Below are positions 21,689 through 22,621 of a DNA stretch of 22,621 nucleotides, piece by piece. The stretch lies in the IMG/VR virus record IMGVR_UViG_3300038465_000074, positions 1 to 22,621 of that record; one strand, given 5' to 3'. The stretch's first letter is position 1. Each line of letters opens with the position of its first letter. The position numbers and the translations under genes are program-made. The DNA is from a virus. Under the pieces are notes generated by a model, which did no database searches, was not told the origin of the DNA, and was given only the letters and a program-made list of their open reading frames with translations.

Positions 21689-21997
21689 TCACATCTCCAC
21701 CTCGCGCAGCGTCCAGCGGCCTTGCGCATTCTTGCGCCAGCCATGCACCAGCACCCGGATATGCTTGCAGACCTTCGCGTAATTGTCGTGCTCTGCGATC
21801 TTCGCGACGCGCTCCGCGACGTGATCGCCGGAAGTCGTCTGCACCCCGAGCACTTCGGTGTCGTTGATCGCGAGGATGTCGATAAAACCGTAGAGATCCT
21901 TGCGGATGTTGGCGCCCGGAATCCACCGTTCGACCACTTCTGCGGTGTAGCCCTGCTTGCGCAGGTGCTCGAGGCTTCGGGCGGTGGGCGAGCTCAC
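21689..21997 (-). CDS. PD-(D/E)XK-like nuclease-fold protein
   Basis: A 102-residue protein with GTG start at 21997 overlapping the upstream TGA (GTGA). The order of elements fits a small restriction-endonuclease-like fold: N-terminal helix (ARSLEHLRKQGYTAEVVERW), E20/E23, then KDLYGFIDILAI with D34 and D40, then the beta strand VLGVQTTSGDHVAERVAKIA, a helix, and a final strand (IRVLVHGWRK). In active members the strand reads E/Q-x-K; here it is Q53-V... with T54-T55 where Lys is expected, so catalysis is doubtful or uses another residue. Similar short proteins occur in phage early regions next to replication genes. Junction resolvase or repair nuclease are possible roles; a non-catalytic DNA-binding protein is an alternative. 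Confidence 0.62.
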   Translation of the reverse strand: MSSPTARSLEHLRKQGYTAEVVERWIPGANIRKDLYGFIDILAINDTEVLGVQTTSGDHVAERVAKIAEHDNYAKVCKHIRVLVHGWRKNAQGRWTLREVEM

Positions 21998-22224
21998 AGG
22001 GGCTCCCCGTAGAGCGCCGCAAACGCCTCCGCGTAAGTCTTGCCGACCGTCGTGCGCTTGGCCGCGAGCTTGTGCATCACGATGCCGATGCGGGCATGTG
22101 CGGCGCGGGTCTGGCGGTCCGTGATGCCGTCGAAGAGGCGGGGCGAGACGCCTTCGGCTTTGAGCTGCTCCTCGAGGCCGAGCTCGGCGTCGAAGATGGA
22201 GAACTGATGAGAGGGAGATTTCAT
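21994..22224 (-). CDS. Small hypothetical protein
   Basis: A 76-residue protein: MKSPSHQFSIFDAELGLEEQ, then LKAEGVSPRLFDGITDRQTR and a helical C-terminal half (ARIGIVMHKLAAKRTTVGKT). It is mostly helical and soluble, with no motif I recognise. The ATG at 22224 lies at the very edge of the repeat array; the first repeat half-site overlaps it, and the repeats (GAGAGCAAGAGC) stand where the ribosome-binding site should be. Its stop overlaps the GTG of the nuclease-like gene. An early regulatory or replication accessory role is possible only from position. Confidence 0.58.
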   Translation of the reverse strand: MKSPSHQFSIFDAELGLEEQLKAEGVSPRLFDGITDRQTRAAHARIGIVMHKLAAKRTTVGKTYAEAFAALYGEPL

Positions 22225-22405
22225 GCTCTTGCTCTCGCCTGCTCTTGCTCTCGCCTTGCTAACGCCTTCTTGCTAACGCCTGCTAACGCCCTCTGCTCTC
22301 CCCATGTCCCTAAAGGGACATATGGGGGGCGAGAGCAAGGCGAGAGCAGGAGGTGAGAGCAGGCCAGAGCACGTTTTGGGGTAGGCGTTAGCAGAGGCGT
22401 TAGCA
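22224..22405. repeat. Twelve-copy inverted array of the 10-mer TGCT(AA/CT)CGCC around a central hairpin
   Basis: Forward copies of TGCTNNCGCC lie at 22230, 22246 (CT type), 22257, 22271, 22281 (AA type) and 22294 (one mismatch). Reverse-complement copies lie at 22328 and 22339 (CT type), 22352 and 22362 (one mismatch each), and 22384 and 22396 (AA type). Six point right on the left side and six point left on the right side of a hairpin centred near 22312. The two leftmost forward copies are part of a perfect 16-bp tandem duplication (22224-22239, 22240-22255). The outermost right copy overlaps the stop of the upstream gene, and the left edge touches the start of the next. No convincing gene is encoded in 22225-22399. 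It resembles an iteron array: candidates are a replication origin, a partition or regulator-binding site, or a recombination hotspot. Confidence 0.9.
22304..22321. repeat. Perfect 7-bp hairpin at the centre of the array
   Basis: ATGTCCC, loop TAAA, GGGACAT. The stem can be extended imperfectly by flanking CTCTCCCC and GGGGGGCGAGAG. No T-run follows on either strand, so it is not a normal intrinsic terminator. It divides the six left and six right copies of the 10-mer. Confidence 0.85.
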
Positions 22406-22621
22406 CAATTTCACCCCCATCCGCGGCATGCGATTAGCCAATTTACCCACCTCAAACTCACGAACTTTGGACTCCAGGAGGAGTTTGTTCAGGGCGGATG
22501 ACAATTCCTTCAGGGTGTGCGGGCCCGCGAGTTTCATGGCGAGCATTTTCTTTGGGAGGTAGTCAGGACTCGAGGCGGAGGCGCGGCCCCACTGCCCAAT
22601 ACCCTCCAACTTGACGATGGC
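22400..22621 (-). CDS. C-terminal end of an unidentified protein (runs off right edge)
   Basis: The frame is open from the window edge to TAA at 22400, giving 73 residues: AIVKLEGIGQWGRASASSPD, then YLPKKMLAMKLAGPHTLKEL, SSALNKLLLESKVREFEVGK and LANRMPRMGVKLC. An in-frame TTG at 22609 could be a start, but no ribosome-binding site precedes it and the frame is open upstream, so I treat it as the end of a longer gene. The 35-65 segment is helical (TLKELSSALNKLLLESKVRE) and could be a winged-helix-like tail; helicase/primase or replication-initiator tails sometimes look like this, but I cannot identify it. If it is a replication protein, the array directly after it would be a natural origin. Confidence 0.55.
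   Translation of the reverse strand, partial: AIVKLEGIGQWGRASASSPDYLPKKMLAMKLAGPHTLKELSSALNKLLLESKVREFEVGKLANRMPRMGVKLC

Noticed and set aside
21549-22022. 157-residue minus-strand ORF including the membrane peptide as its C-terminus
   Set aside because: Its upstream part overlaps the nuclease-like gene in another frame and is Arg/Pro-rich shadow. Only the last 35 codons have their own GGAGG and sensible sequence.
22301-22321. Intrinsic terminator at the central hairpin of the array
   Set aside because: Stem is good but no T-run follows on either strand.
22224-22405. CRISPR array
   Set aside because: Repeat units are 10 bp, occur in both orientations and have no uniform spacers.
22221-22406. 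61-residue minus-strand ORF through the repeat array
   Set aside because: It is made of the translated 10-mer repeats and hairpin (runs of ALA-R-E-Q and LTP). GTG start with no ribosome-binding site. The repeats are better explained as a DNA-level signal.

Overview
The window is a stretch of a double-stranded DNA phage (or prophage) of the short-tailed P22-like morphotype. Every supportable gene reads on the minus strand, so transcription runs from the right end (22621) to the left end (1). P22-type parts recognisable from the translated sequence are a terminase pair, a P22-like portal, a scaffold, a P22-like coat protein with an inserted I-domain, and gp4-like and gp10-like head-completion proteins. 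The fairly GC-rich coding sequence, frequent GTG starts and P22-type parts fit a phage of Pseudomonadota. Nothing in the window identifies the host more closely, and no integrase, attachment site, tRNA or host gene is visible.

Layout in the direction of transcription. (a) 22621-21112, early/regulatory end: the C-terminus of an unidentified gene, a 182-bp array of twelve inward-pointing 10-mers around a central hairpin, a small hypothetical gene, a PD-(D/E)XK-like nuclease, a 35-residue membrane peptide and a helix-turn-helix protein resembling late antiterminators (Q-like). (b) 21104-20176: a possible promoter with a dyad, then two tiny basic proteins, a GroES-like co-chaperonin and a coiled-coil protein. 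(c) 20158-18466: terminase small and large subunits, which overlap by 125 nt. (d) 18469-9612: an unusual roughly 9-kb block between terminase and portal. It holds a short structural protein, a 1577-residue mosaic protein (Ig-like, chitobiase-like, TIM-barrel-like, FnIII and lectin-like modules), a frameshifted gene remnant, a two-domain 459-residue protein, a zinc-ribbon protein and two further probable virion proteins. (e) 9612-4428: portal, tiny ORF, scaffold, coat and a probable decoration protein, ended by a strong intrinsic terminator. (f) 4354-1: three small virion proteins, the gp4-like adaptor, the gp10-like protein and the start of a glycine-rich fibre that runs off the left edge.

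How it works together (inference). The Q-like protein is well placed to switch on the late operon beginning near 21100. The GroES-like protein could modify the host chaperonin for folding coat or other virion proteins. Terminase, portal, scaffold and coat make and fill the head; the gp4/gp10-like proteins close it; the large mosaic protein, the 459-residue protein and the partial fibre are candidates for host recognition. Most neighbouring genes abut or overlap by 1-8 nt (ATGA, GTGA, TGATG, TAATG), which suggests translational coupling.

The most distinctive items are the mirror-symmetric repeat array at 22224-22405, the 1577-residue protein in an unexpected position, the phage co-chaperonin, and a small beta-rich module that appears to recur inside several virion proteins. 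Almost all of the window is coding; the longest gene-free stretch is the repeat array at 22225-22399.
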